Source of the DNA: Acridotheres tristis
Lineage: Eukaryota > Chordata > Aves > Passeriformes > Sturnidae
Assembly (NCBI GenBank): GCA_037013685.1
Contig: CM072894.1
Coordinates: 24,179,529 to 24,243,528, forward strand
Length of the DNA stretch: 64,000 nt
Direction of reading: 5' to 3'
Shown: in pieces, positions 1-13,639 of the stretch
Numbering within the stretch: position 1 is the stretch's first letter
Layout: every line of letters begins with the position of its first letter
Program-made: the position numbers and the translations under genes
The notes under the pieces: model-generated
The model's database searches: none
What the model was told of the DNA's origin: nothing
What the model saw: the letters and a program-made list of their open reading frames with translations, nothing else

Positions 1-182
1 TGCTGGTTGAAAAAGTAGTGAGAAGGGAAATTGGTTATCATTAACTTAAAAATAATTTTAGGGAGTGATTTTTATCAAAACAAAAAGAGATATGTCATTG
101 TGGGTCTACTAGAAACATTTAGTTTAAATTGAGATGAGGTTCTGTACCACTTTTTATCTTATTTCTAGCCTTTTCCTCTTCG

Positions 183-214
183 TTTCCTTGTCTGGAAATT
201 TCCTTGTCTGCAAT
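183..214. repeat. Short tandem duplication, 16-bp unit
   Basis: The 12-mer TTTCCTTGTCTG occurs at 183-194 and again at 199-210, giving a period of 16 bp with two copies. This is a small local duplication with no evident function. Confidence 0.7.
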
Positions 215-348
215 TAAAAATTTTGTTTTGGAAGTTGTGAAGCACTTTGAACCTCTCTTCTTCCCCCGTTTAATATCCAGTGTGAGATCAAATCTTTAAA
301 TATTTTATCTAAAACTTTTTTTCTTCACTAAAACTTGCTCTCTATCTT

Positions 349-368
349 AAAAAATAAAATAAAATAAT
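349..368. repeat. (TAAAA)n microsatellite
   Basis: About three to four units of an AAAAT-type pentamer. Short and probably of low variability. Confidence 0.7.
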
Positions 369-860
369 TGCAGAAGAGAAAGAAAGTTTGCTCTAGTTTT
401 GTAGAATGAAATTAAATAAAATGAGTGCCATCTACTGGTTGTGAGTTCTATTCTGTCGATTCTTTAACCTCCCATGCACTTTGGCATTGCTGTGCTTGTC
501 TTATATTAGAACTCATCTTTATGCAAGAAAGATAATAAAATACTTCATCTTTCCACTGTCTCATGCTTCTGGATGAGCAAGAGACGTTCCGTTGTAGTCT
601 TAAATTATAAGTAAAGACACTTTATAATTAAGAAGGTGCCATTAATCAAATCAGCCAGCAGTAGCTCAGTGTTTTAATTATACACAAATATTGTATTTAG
701 TCTCTTCCTTTTGGTTATTAATCACCTCCATCCACTAGACTGCTGTCTGTTTATTATTTATTAAATCCTACTGAAGACTTGCTATATTTTTTATGAGTAT
801 AAAAAGGGTGTCTTCAGAATTAATATCAACATTGCTTTTTTAACCGTAAAGCAGAAAGTC

Positions 861-882
861 ATATTTATATTTATATTTATAA
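861..882. repeat. (TTTATA)n microsatellite
   Basis: About three and a half copies of a TTTATA hexamer. Confidence 0.75.
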
Positions 883-3288
883 CTGGATTATGTGTACTGT
901 GCTCTTAGCTGTATACCCATTTGCCTGTAGGAATAATTTCCATTTATTATATGTAGTGACTTTTGATAATTCTACTTTTTCTTCCACACTTATGGTGCAC
1001 CCACACAAAATGCGATTTCTAATGGATTATTCACCTTTCCCTTAGGTAAAAAAAGTTAACTTTCAGAATAAGGCAACAGACAATAATAGACTTAAAAATT
1101 ATCAAATCAACAAGATGCAACTTTAGTCTTTATAAACTTGCAGTTTTGAATTATATAAGGTTGTCAAATCCATTTAAGATTAGCATGAATCAAGAACTCA
1201 GTACTAGATTTCAACAACCAGCAATATTGTTTTTCTTACTAAGAAAGCAAAACAGAGATTAAAAATTTCAGGTTTTCAAAAATTATCAGGTTTCAGACCT
1301 ATTTTTCATTTTAATTACTGTAAGCCTTTGACTTTTCCAAACAGGTAGTTGACAGGTAAATAAAATCACACTCTTCAAACACATGATTCCAAGAATCTGG
1401 GAAGTGCAGGATTTACTCCTCACCAAGAAGACTGAGATTTCGACTGGAATATGCTCAGAGAGCAGCTCCACCATGAAGGTGAACATGCTAAGGATGGTCA
1501 TGAAGGCTGCACTTTGAAATGAAATTTGCGTTTTGGGAAACTGCAGAAGTCCAGGCTAATGTCTGTTTCTAACATTTCTTTCCAGTAGGACATTCCAAAC
1601 CCTTCAGATGTACCTAGCTATTAAAAAGATAATAATCATAGAGATATTGTGGTCAAAACTGGAGCTATGACTATGGGAAAATGAAACCTTGGTGTTATGT
1701 TTTCTTTCTAATGTTAAAAGTCATGAGCTTTTCAGGATGCTCATAGGAATTATGGACACCTCACTGATCATGGAACAGCAATTTGACAAATATATATAAG
1801 CATAAAAAACCAGGAAAGTTATTTAGTCAGATATCAAAAGGCTGGAGGCACCTGTTAGAAAAAATGAAACCATTAGCTCTTTCCCCCTGCAATGAACCAG
1901 TGTATACCTGCTCTGTACTCATTGATTGTATGTTTTTCATGAAAAAACAAACAAACCAGCATTTATTCTGACTGATTATTTGAAGGGTTAGGAACAATTA
2001 GTGTTTTCTTGTTTATAGCCCTTAAATATCCAGCTTTCTTTCTAGACTCAGCCAACCTTCCTCCATAATTAGTACAGGGAAAGAGGAAAAAAAGAGGGGA
2101 AACTTTGGGAAATCTTTTGTTCCTGAAGGCACTGCTCTTGATAAGGCTTCCTATTCTCCTCTCAGTTGCTGGGTCACAGACACAGATGTCCAGCAGCACT
2201 TTTCATGGCAAGAAAAGATGCTTGGCTGGGGACTGTCTCTGGGTTTGTGAAAGGAAAAATGACAGAGTGGGACAGGACAGAATTGGATGTCTTAGGGTCG
2301 CAGGTGGCACATGTCCCTGTCCCAAGTCTTTAAGATAACAATTGCTGCCATAACTGAGTGGAAAGCAAACAATTTGTTTGCAGCAATTCTCTTGTGACCC
2401 CATGGACTGATTGACAGCTTTATTTACAAATTGTGCCATTTGGCCTTGGCCTTTTGTCAACTTCTTTCACAAAGGGTAGCTCATGTCTGAAGGAAAGTCA
2501 TTGAAATACTTCTTTTGATGGCAAGATAATGATTCAGTCATTTTTTTGTGTGTGCTTGAAGGGTACTGTTGAACAGATCAATGCAAGAGGAGAGCTTAAA
2601 TGCCATAGACATTGTGGGGCAGCACTATCATAAAGCTCAAGTTTGAAAACAATTATAATGAACTAGACTTCTGTGAACTGAAATATACCCAAAACCATCT
2701 TTTAATTAAGTACCATGCCCTTTTCCTCCTCATTTGATGTCATCACTATCAACAGTAACTTATACTATCCGAGGGATGCTTTCATAGACATGTTGATTTA
2801 ATTTCAGCTAGTTTTAATCTTCCTAAAAATAGGCATTTAATTTAAGATGGCCATCAGAGGGAATGGATATCACCCTCCTAAGATGCCTCCCAAACACCTT
2901 AGGACAGGATAAATGATTGCTTGTGTCCATCTCATTCAGAAGGAGTCAGTGCCACTTGCCCTGTTTCCAACAGCCATCAAGAGTCCTTGGCAGTCACAAT
3001 CTTCACTATGAAACCTCTTATATTTATCCTGCCAGTACCAGACTGAACCTGCCCTTCTCTATACAGACTCTTTTGGTTTTTTGCTCTCTCCTGTACAAAG
3101 ACAAAGCAACCGTGACTAATTTGCAAAACTATGCTGAGACCTCAGATTTAATTTCAGTTTTTCAGAACAACTTCTCCAGAGTCCATCAGTCTATTGTATT
3201 TGCAATATTTATCTGAAGTAGAAATACAGAAACACAAAGTTCCATTGGGGGTTCAGTTTTCCAAAGTTTTGGAAGGGTTGGTTTTTAC

Positions 3289-3304
3289 TTTTTTTTTTTT
3301 TTTT
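3289..3304. repeat. Poly(T) run, 16 bases
   Basis: An uninterrupted T16 run. The plus-strand sequence just before it (equivalent to the position after an A-tail on the minus strand) shows no recognisable element, so I do not call it a retroposon tail. Confidence 0.8.
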
Positions 3305-6300
3305 AATTTATTAGAAAAAGCATTTCTACAGCTGACATAATAGTAATCCCATTATTTAAAATACTTTTGATCTCTAGATATTTTCTTAGCTCCTTATTTA
3401 TGCTGATAGCTACTAGTGATAGGACGAAGAAAATATGATGAAAAATAATGAATACCTAGACTTAGAATGTACTTGGTGTGAGTTTGCTGGAAAAAGAAAA
3501 AGGTAGAAAACACCTCCAGTGCACTGTGAAGTGCTTCATGTATAATGTGGCAAATAAACCTTTAAAAATGTGTGGTCATAGCTTTTCCAAAAGCCTCATC
3601 TTCAATTCAAAGTGAGTTGGTGCACTTTTTGAATTATTGACCTGGAGTGTCTATTATGTTATCTTTGGGCAGGAAAACGCTGTGTAATTTAACATAAAGC
3701 CAGAGATCCCCATGAAGGGTGTGGGACAAGGGAGCTACGTGGAGTAGTTGACATGACACAGTGCAGTTTGATGAGAAGTGACCTAGGGTAGCTGGCACCC
3801 AGCTGGCTCAAGAACTACAGAAAGAAGAACTGATGGACATGGGGGCCCTACTGAAGCAGCCCCTCTGCTGTTGGAGATGGGTGCATGATTTTCTTCTAAA
3901 CCTCAGATTCTGGCCACGAGTTTGGTTAAGCAGGAGTTGGAAAGTGTTTGTACTACTCTCATTGTCATCCATCCACTAAAGGGAACAGAAGTAACACTGT
4001 ACTCTCAGAGGTGCTCACATGTACAGAGGCCATGGCAATTAGTCCTGAAATTCAATTTTAATCCCCAAATAAAACTAGCAAATAAATAAACCCTGAAATC
4101 TCCACAGCAACCTGCCTCATAATGGATAATAGCTTGCAGCAGACAGGAATGTGATCAAGTTTCTTTAGAATTCTAGAACTCATAACTCATTAATCTATTT
4201 ATTGAAATTTATTCTCCCTTTCTGTCTGTCTATCATCCAAGGAGAAATCTAGACTTTCTCAGTGTTGTACATCTAGGCTGTGTAAATTACCTCCAATCTC
4301 AGGATTATATATGAGATGGAGTCTTTGTCCCTTTCCAATAAATGGTTAAAACCAGGTTTGAATTGGTGAAAGTTTTGTGTATGCTGCTTATGGGGGAAGG
4401 AAAGGTAAGCTGTCACTTCTAAGTGTCTGTGTGAATACCAAATAGGAAATTTGCCTGCTGTGCATGTTCAGAAGCATGTACATATATTTTATCAGTTTCA
4501 TGAATGGCTTTTCACCACCTTCTGTAAAGTGATTTATAATGATGACTCATTAAATACTAGTTTCATATTCAAGGGCAATACTTCTTCCAAAGCAGGCCAT
4601 AATATGGCTGCTCTTCATATAAGAATTACACTTGATAGTGAAAGCTATATTTAACACTGACACTAATCCAAATCTGGAAAGATTTGCACTCCTGATTTTT
4701 ATACTTTTCACCTGAGGGATCGATTACGTTATCTTTATTGAGAAAAAGAGGATGTTCATGAATAACTACTGTGAATAGAATAGATCTCACCTTAACTCTG
4801 TGTGAGACATCCAGTCTAAAGGTTCTCTTTTTTTTGTCAAAGAGGAAAGAGAAATAAATCTAAAGGGTGATCCATTTGGCTTTTGTGGTATTCAATCTCT
4901 CTTTCTGTAGGGTAGTTTAACCACTGTTGTGGTTTAAACTGTACAAAATGATCAACTGAGACAAGACATTTGGCTTTTCAGCAACAAAAAATGAAAAGAT
5001 AATTAAGCTATAAATATGCCTTTGGGGGTGGATAAAATAGTAGAACAAGTAATAAGTGGAAGAAAGAATTAAACCAAACATATATTTTACCTGTCCTTTT
5101 AAGATCTCTATTTAGTAGTATCCTCAGTCTGTTTTCTACTATTCTATAATTATCTTTTTCCTTGAGTCAAAATCTATTATCCTGCTGTGCAACATGTCTC
5201 ATCCCAAAATCAGCACCTGCCAAGTGTGAACTATTCTCATTTTCATTGCCTTTAATTTTCATGTCTGAAGATTTCCAAATGTACTGTGGAGTTTTTTTAA
5301 AGCTAGAACTGAGGTTTGACTGCCAGATTTATATAATTTAATTATCCCTTTTTCTAAAAAGTGTTTAGGAAATATTCCCTGGTCAGAAACTTTACTTCTT
5401 TACTGGATAACAGTCATTGACAGAAAGCATCTTTCAGCATTATGATCTAAGGGTTTAACTGTGAAATATGAAATTGTCTGCTGGGGAAAGAGTAGAGCAG
5501 TGAATAATAGATTAAATTAATAAGGGAAAACATCAGAACCCTGACTCATGATCTCAGTAAATCTAAATTTTTTGGGGTTTGGGTTTATTTTTCTTCTGCT
5601 TCCATTTTAAAACTCAGCCCTTTTGATGTAATACTTATTAAGGTGAGATTTGTCTACTTGGTGTTAGGCATGTCTCCTTCACTGATGTGCTGCTTTAATA
5701 GTCTCTAGCATGAAGAATAATTACTCAAAGAATAAACTCCAAAAGAAACAGGATTGAGTGTGAAACATTATTGCTTTCTTGATTAAGAGCAAAGATATGT
5801 GTGGCTACTGCGCTAGAGAGAGAGAACAAGAGACAGCAAGGATTTTCTTTTATGTCTGTAGCTTACTAAGGTAATGGGAGATTTTTTTCTGGAAAAAAGA
5901 GCTGAATATAGGAAAACATTCTTGACCTAATTTTATAATTTTATCTTGCATCCATACTTCTTCATTATCATCTTTCGTAGAAACTCAAACACCAGTATCA
6001 TGCATTCTTTTTTTTCCCAACAGTATTCTGAGCAGCATTTCTAAAAAAAATCAAAGGAAAAAATTGTTATTTATTGAAGTTTGTTAAGATAGAGCCAGGA
6101 TTACAAGATATAATTTATCTCAGTTCTGTGAGTTAGGTTATTGATGTTCTTCCTCACCATTCCAATAACATTGATAGAAGCCAATCAATCCATCAGAGAC
6201 TATAACATGAGTAACATACCTTATACCTGTTTTTTTCATGATTAAACTGGAATATTGTTAGTGAAATCAATGAAACAGAATCAATTGCAACAGCAGAGTG

Positions 6301-6532
6301 TCTGGAACATCAATTTTAGGATGCTTGGCAGCCTGTCACACAATACTCCCTTTGAACTCAAAGAAATTGGGATATGAATCAGTCCTTGCATTTCAGCTTT
6401 GTATAACTTGGAAGCAGTTTAAACTTTTGGAGAATGAGGATTAAGACCTTGGAGAGTTTGCTAATGAGGTACATTCTCCTCTATGAGGTGGCAAGTGTTG
6501 ATGGAACATCACGTCTTTTTTTTTTCTTTTAG

Positions 6533-6644
6533 CACTTTCTTGGAGAAGTTGGCTGAAACCAATCCAATCCAACCCATAGTATGCTCTGGTGCCTCAGGGG
6601 TGGAAATATCAAAATGTCTTAATGATACAGAGAATGAAAGACTG
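6533..6644 (+). other. Exon-like open segment with splice-site look-alikes
   Basis: Seen in the sequence: a long pyrimidine tract ends in TTTTAG at 6527-6532. It is followed by 112 bases open in one frame and then a GTGAGA donor-like hexamer from 6645. The encoded peptide has a balanced composition, containing LEKLAETNPIQP and then CLNDTENERL, unlike the Leu/Phe/Ser-rich chance frames elsewhere. As an exon it would start with the last base of a codon and end on a codon boundary. I do not recognise the peptide, and I found no second exon that would splice to it. It may be an internal exon of an unknown gene, a non-coding RNA exon, or a coincidence. A polypyrimidine tract plus AG is common by chance in AT-rich DNA, so I rate a real exon as unlikely but checkable. 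Confidence 0.2.
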
Positions 6645-6955
6645 GTGAGAAAAAAACACATTAGGTTGTAAAGACAACAAGAAATTTTAACCCACTCAGC
6701 ACATTCTCATGACACATTTTTCTTTTTTTACTTTAATAAGTACAATGATCTGTTCCAACTTCAGTGTGGTCTCTTATTATGATACTGTTTTGCTCTGCAC
6801 TTCTTTAAAAGTTTACCATATAATGATTGCTACAATATTACCTATCCATTTTCAGCATGACCATATCTAGATTTGACTCTCTAGTTTTGCCACACATTAA
6901 GTTCTTTCTGCATAAGCAGGTGACAAGTTCAAGCTTCTTTAGAACCACCAGCACC

Positions 6956-6976
6956 AAAAAAACCCAAAAAAAAAAA
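6956..6976. repeat. A-rich tract
   Basis: A7, then CCC, then A11. Simple low-complexity sequence without an identifiable element upstream. Confidence 0.75.
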
Positions 6977-8540
6977 CCTGAAGAAAAAGAAATGTGAGTT
7001 ATCCTAATGCCATTTTTGAATTCTCAGCTTGGAGGTGGAAATACCCCAAGATAATATGTAAGATAAGGAGTTGTACAGTTTACTCTTCTTTTTGTAATGA
7101 TATGAGGTTTTTGGAGTAACAAAAATATTAATGCCTACCTTCAATTAGACCTATGCTACTTTCTGACATAGATACTGATGATTATGAATAATTTCTATTA
7201 TGACATCATCCTACTCTGGATGGAAATAAAACATATAAGATGCATACAGATTTTTAAAGCAAATACTTAATTGTCAAAGTCTATGAAGTTTCCTGATAAA
7301 AAATTTGTATGAGACCTTTTTTCTGTTTCCTTAATTTTTTTTCCCTTTGATTCAACTAGTCAGTGCTGTAAGAAACTTAGGATATTCATCTTTATTAACC
7401 AATGAGGCTGCATGAAAAATATTTATTGTTTCTCATTTCAAACAGTCCTCTTTAGTCATAAATGAGTATAAAGGAAGCATGACAAGCAATTTGCTGCATG
7501 GTAGATGATATTAATGACCTGTCATGCTCGTGTCTTCTGGTGTGATATGTGGCTATTATTTTTTTGAGTGACAGATTACAATAGAGAATGTTTGGTGTCA
7601 GTTGTGTCCTGTTATCTAGTTGTTGTTAATAAGAAATGAGGAAAATAACTTTATTCCCTGTCAAACCCACACATCACCAGCACTAACAGTGCTCCTCTCA
7701 CAGGGCCAGTTAGAGAATGCTCAGGGAAAGATCTTAAGAGACTGGGAAACCACAGCATCCTCCTATTTAACTGGAGCATCTCTTTTTGCTGATAGTGGTA
7801 GATGCTCAAACTGTTAATTACAAACATTCAAGTTATTCAGTTAACATGCCAATAACAATAACTCAATAAATTTATAATGTATTACCAACAATAAATTATA
7901 AAACTGTCATGTTACCAGGTTAATAGAGCTCAATAAACCTTTACCAGACACAGGAAAAGGGAATCTGCAAAAGGGGAAATCCATCTGGTCGTGAGTGAGT
8001 GCTAACACAAAAGCTCCAGCACTTACAGCTTGCAGGTTGTCACCTCACCACCCCATCATACCACCCATGACACAAATGGCCTGCTGTGGCATGTGACACA
8101 ATGCCATCGTGGTCACTCAACTGTGCTGGACCACCTTCACCTCCTCACAAGTAAATTGACTTTATTGTTTGCAGTGGCAGCACCCTGAGCTCTCTGGGGT
8201 TGTAAATTGGAGTTGAAAGAGTACAGTCCCATACCACATGAAAAAGAAGATATTAAACTGGTCAAAACTGAAAAAATGCAAAGTATTGTTTCATTTTACA
8301 TCAGAATTAATGCCAAACATTTTTGATTGATAGCACTCAAAGTGATTAACTAAATATTGGTAATTGATAAAAATACCACAAAAATGCCATATAAACATGA
8401 TTTAGAAAGGGCTGTGTCCATGCGTAGACTGTAATCTATAACATGAAAAGTTTTGAGCTCAGCTATAGGATGTCAGATATTTTGCTTTTATGATATATTT
8501 GCTGAAAAGTTATTTATTATCTTTGGAGACCAGATTTATT

Positions 8541-8561
8541 TATATATATATATATATATAT
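8541..8561. repeat. (TA)10 microsatellite
   Basis: Ten uninterrupted TA dinucleotides, the longest dinucleotide repeat seen in the window. Likely to be length-variable. Confidence 0.85.
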
Positions 8562-9562
8562 GTAAAGCTGATGTGTACAGATATGTGGCAAATAAAAGCA
8601 CATCATTAATCATTATGAATGCACCTACAGGGCTCAGCCCACGAGACATCTGCATAAAATTTCCCAGATTCTTTCAGCTGAGAGATAGGCACAAGGCAGG
8701 GGTTACATCTATGAAGTATATTAAGTTAGACTGTTATATGTGGAAGGGTCTTACAGTTCAGCTAATGTTACACTTGAGGCTGTTCAGCAAAATATGCCAG
8801 CACAATTAATGTCAACACCAGATAACCAGTCACTGTAAATATCCTTGGAGGGATTTCTTATATCTTTTAGGAGAAATCCCATTTAAGAAACAAAATTTCC
8901 AAATGTATCTCTGCAAATCAGAGGTCAATTCAATAACCTACCAACCAGCAGGCAAATTTCATCTCCTGTTAAAGGCAAGTGTAATCTCCTTTGACAGGAG
9001 CAGGCTAGTGGGAAATGAATAAACAGATGTCCTTTTTGCCTGGAACAGACTCTAGAGTAAGCACTCAGACCATCCTTTGTGTTTGTGTTGTGTTTGGCCA
9101 TTGTTAGGCTGGGCTGTACCATAGGCAGTAAAACAAGTCCCTTTGACACCTCTTACAGAATCTCACCTGTCCCCTTCAGGCTTCACGCTTGTGAACCAAC
9201 TCCATTGCCTCACTGACACTTCTGCCTGAGCAGGAATGAATCTGTGTTGCTCTATATAGATTTGTTGTCATTATAATGAACCAAATGTTGTGCACTAGAA
9301 TTCAGAGGACTAGATGAAGACAGAGACTTCTACAGTGTATATTGTCACATGGTGTAAAAACACACCAGAAATCATGTTTACTGCTTTGAAAGGTGATGGA
9401 GAAGGAGAGCAGCAGAAGAGAAGATTTACCTTAGCTTGTTGAAGCCCTCCTCATTGGCACTGCTGCCCTGCATAAAACTGAACAGGATGATTTTCTGACC
9501 AGGCTGCATTGAATTTCCCAGCAGCGTGATTCACTACAGGTCCCAGACTGAGTCGCATTCTC

Positions 9563-9637
9563 AGCAGCCCTTTATTCTGCAGCTCTGATAAAGAACAGAT
9601 GCTGTGCTACTATCAGAGCTTGCTGCTGATGTTCTTT
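9563..9637. repeat. Nested inverted repeats with paired GATA cores
   Basis: AGCTCTGATA at 9581-9590 is the exact reverse complement of TATCAGAGCT at 9611-9620, a 10-bp stem with a 20-base loop. A second exact pair, AAAGAACA (9590-9597) and TGTTCTTT (9630-9637), overlaps the first, and AGCAGC (9563-9568) can pair with GCTGCT (9622-9627). The first pair places two GATA cores in opposite orientation. This could be a structured or protein-binding site, or chance. Confidence 0.5.
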
Positions 9638-12600
9638 GTATTATTACAACCTGTACATTTCCATTTGCTTTGCAATCCCACTTAAACAAGTTGGTAAGAG
9701 TTATTCTAGGCACACCAATTTCCCCCAGCCCACATTAGATGCTCAAAAAAGATATACACCATGCAAAGGCAAAAATTGGAACCCAATATAAACCCATGAA
9801 AGTTATCAAAATCTTTCTTTTCCCTGTCTACTTCTTTTCAAACTTCAAGATTCTCATTCAAGCAGCTGTGATTGAACCAAGTTCTGCTTGAAATGTAATA
9901 ACTGCAATATGATGGTGATTACAACCCACCTCCCAAACAATGAAGTGACTGGAAACACAGATTGTCTCTGCACTTTCTTTTTCTTTTCTTGTTTGCTTCT
10001 ATAAGCCACATTTCAGTGCAGGACAGAGGCAGTTTGCAACCTGATTGAATTCTAAGAAAATCAAGCAGATATATATGGACTAAAAATTATCTTTGCTCTT
10101 GGTTCTTGAAAAAGGCAGTTGAGAATTCAGGAAATTTTGGAATGGCAGTAATTTCTAAAATTTTGTAGGAAGGTGTTTGTGGATTTTCGGGTATTTTTAT
10201 TTGCCTTTTTTTTTTCAATTAGAGTAGTACTTAAGTGAAAAAGAATCTCAGTTCAGAAAAAGTGAATTTTCTTTTAGATCTTTCACTCCACAGTAGAAAT
10301 CTGTGTGAGAAACTTAGACATTGGTGTTAGACGTGACTAAGAAGGAAAAATATGTCTAAACCATGCAGGAAGATATGCTGAAGGTGTGCATTTTTTAATT
10401 GTTTTATGATGCATTTTCATTTTAATGGTTTAAAAAATAATTTTGGAACTCACTTTGTGCATAATTAATTAAATGCTTCATAAATGTTTAAGTCTTAATG
10501 CATTGTGTCCCCTGACCTCTGACAGATACTCAGAGGATTTTATCTCTGAAAGAATATCTTAAAATCTGTGCTGCACACTTTTCAAGTCAAGAATTTTCTA
10601 AACAGCAATTTTATTTTACACCAAGAGTAAGAGATTAATAAATTAAAGTAATTGAAAAAAAAGAACTGCAAACATGCAAGTGGTTCTTTATAAAATTGTA
10701 ATCTTTTGAGACAACATAGCTATAATCAAAAGCAGCTTTGACAGATTCAGCAATATCCCCCTTTTCACTGAGGAATCACTTCAGGTCCCATCAGCAGGAG
10801 CTGTGAGGAGCAGAGATGGCACAGACATAACTGGGTTCATTTTGTCCATAAACTTTCAAATTTGTTCGTATTCTACCATGGAATAGAAACAAGCTTTGTT
10901 TAATTATTTTGTGAAGTTGTGTGAAACAATCCAAGTCTGAATCAAACAGGTGCTTCAGCCTGCATCTCTCCCCACTCACCTGGAGCACACATCGTGCCCA
11001 CCTGCCCTCCTGGGAAAAGCTTCCACCACTGGACATGGCCTGGAATAATACTGCAGAGAGGCACAGAGATTTCTGGAATCAGCTTTAAGATAAATAATTG
11101 TAAAATATTGAATATGTGCATAGCATAGTATAGTCCTATAGTATGTATGGAATAGTTGACCAATTGAATTAATCAAATGGCACAAAGCTCTGCTTGGCTA
11201 TTTTAGAATTGGATGATCACACAGCGTGAAGTCACACTGAACTGGAAAAAAATGTTTAAGTTGTCATTTCTTTAGTCAGCTTCATAAATTTCAGCAACAA
11301 GGGAAAGCAGAAAAAATCTCTTAAATTGTAAGAAAATACTAAAATTACCTCACAAAACTGATTAACAGTGGCATGAAAAATACTGGCCTGTTTCTGGGAT
11401 TTTGCACTCTTTCACTCATCATGTGTCTTGTACACCCATTCTTGTAATTTAGATAAAACTTGATTGGCTCTAATTTACAAAGTGCTGCTGAACTGTAAGT
11501 AAGCCAAGGGTTTATTACTCATGGAAAACTTGCTGAAAAGAAATGAAAATGTGACAAATAAAAGACCTCTCTTTATACCATTGAAGTGAATATAAAGAAT
11601 AAATACCTTTTTAGCAGCTGATTCCTCAGCGTTATTATCTTGGAACTACATCAAGCGTGTAAAACAACATTTGTTTATTTAGCTTTTATGCAGCAGTTAT
11701 TTTACTTTATTATATTTTTGCCTTATGAGCCACATCAGGTTTATCCTCATAACTGAATATGTGTTCTAGGTGGTGTCTTTACAGCCCATACTACTCATGA
11801 TCAGTGAATGATGGAGCGTTTTATCCGTCCCTTCATGAGGTGATGATAAGGATAATTCCCAGATTTCTGGGCAGTTAAGAAGCAAGCGAGTGATGGAAAA
11901 CAGCTATTTGCTGCATCACAGCTTGCCATCCGCCTCCCAAAAGGAATTCTCTAAATTTTAACTGACAGACTTGAATATTTCTAATTAACATATTTTTGTA
12001 TTTTAAACCAAATTATCTTCTTTTCTCTGATTTTCTTTTCCCATATTCTGCCATACATATAACTTGTTGATACAGTCCTCCCAGCTGTAAATCAAAACAG
12101 CTCACTCTACTTTGGCAGAGCTTTACTGATTTATATTCACAGTGGACCTGCTACAAGATCTTCGTTTTTAATTTATATTTCTCATTTCTAAATTAAAAAA
12201 AAGCACCCAGGGATTATAGCCAAGGCTCCAGTCCACTCTGTTATGTAGGATTAAATCCATGAAATAAGACTGTCTGTCTTGTTTTCTGTAATGGCACTGA
12301 TGGAAGTGTTCATGTTCTTTTATAGTTCATCAAGACAAATACCACGATGATCAATATCATAACCATCACAACTCTGATACTTTTGTGAATCTTATATTCA
12401 CTCTAATTCCAATTATATGCTTCTTCAGCATTAGGTCACAGTGGAATGGAAATAGATTTTAATTTGACTACATTAGAGACAATCTTAAATCTCTTGTTAG
12501 GTTGAATTGTATCTCCTGATCAAATATAATTCTTTTGTTTTATTTTACACAGTTACCTCCAGAGGAAAAAAAAATAATTAAAGCAATTTCAGTAATTAAA

Positions 12601-13639
12601 AGAGTAATTTATTAATAAAAAACCTTCAACAGAAGGTTGTAGCACCACTGAGAATGGCAAGAGCTGTAGGAAAATACTTCAGAGTTTTTATGATTTTTAT
12701 CTTAGTCTTTATATTAAAGAATTGACATCAGAGGCAGAACCTGACTAAGGTGAAAGAAAGTAAAAAACATGGGTTTTAAGCCATTGTATGGACTTTGTGT
12801 TCTTGCTCCTTTCATCACTGAAACAGATGGGGACGAATAAAGAATAAAGCTGTGCTGAAAGAGCATATGAATCAGCTAGACATGGGTGCATATTTACTTT
12901 AAACATACAGATACTTTCAGAGATCTCTGCCAAAACTGCAGACAATAAGGGCTGGCAAGAAAAGAAGTTAAAAATCCCTTAAACATAGTTCTGAATTTTA
13001 AAAATCTTTCTTCCCACCACCTCGCCCACCCCTCTCTGCCTCCCTAGACTTTTTTTCTTCATATTTTAACTGAAATTTTATGGAAATTACATAAATAAAT
13101 ATTTGGTGTTTTCAAAACAGATCTATCTATTTAAAATTGATTCAAATAATTGTTTCTGAAGTAGACTCATATTTCAGGAAAATATAAATTTACTATACAA
13201 ATATATTTATTGGTACAAAATTAGGGACATCAATGAAAAAAGAAACACAAAATGAACTATTTTGTTATGTTCCCCACATTCACTTTCTGATACTTTTTAA
13301 AATATTCAAGGATTTTAAAATTCAATATTCCGAGAAGATTTTCCATTTTAAAAATAAGTAATTTTTTTTGCCATCATATCTTTGGTGCTAGACAGGTATT
13401 TTAATTATTCCCTTACCTGACACCTGGAGTATAAATTTATATTTCAGAGAGAGTATTAAAATTTCTGAGTTATTGACAGAACTTATTGAAGACCTTTATT
13501 GTTTTAGGCCTATGATTATAATCTGTGGCCTAATCTGCTTGAGTTAATTTGAGTTTTTTCTCACTCTGCTTTAACCATGATCTTAGTCATTGAAAATAAA
13601 ATTGACCGGACAGAGATTTTTAAAAATAACTGATTTCTT

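Larger units (their letters stand above)
1..6480. other. Unique AT-rich non-coding stretch
   Basis: No gene is supported here. Open frames are all under 100 codons, lack splice-flanked structure I can defend, and have the composition of their surroundings. The stretch holds only short simple repeats: a tandem 16-mer near 183-214, A/T microsatellites at 349-368 and 861-882, and a 16-base T run at 3289-3304. No interspersed repeat family could be recognised by eye. Old decayed repeats could be present below the level I can detect without a library search. Confidence 0.7.

Noticed and set aside
4926..4942. TGTTGTGGTTTAAACTG, resembling another avian LTR start
   Set aside because: The match is too short, the following sequence does not continue as an LTR, and the TG...CA pairing is not evident.
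8453..8809. 118-codon plus-strand frame
   Set aside because: It passes through a (TA)10 microsatellite, giving an Ile/Tyr repeat, and has no other support.
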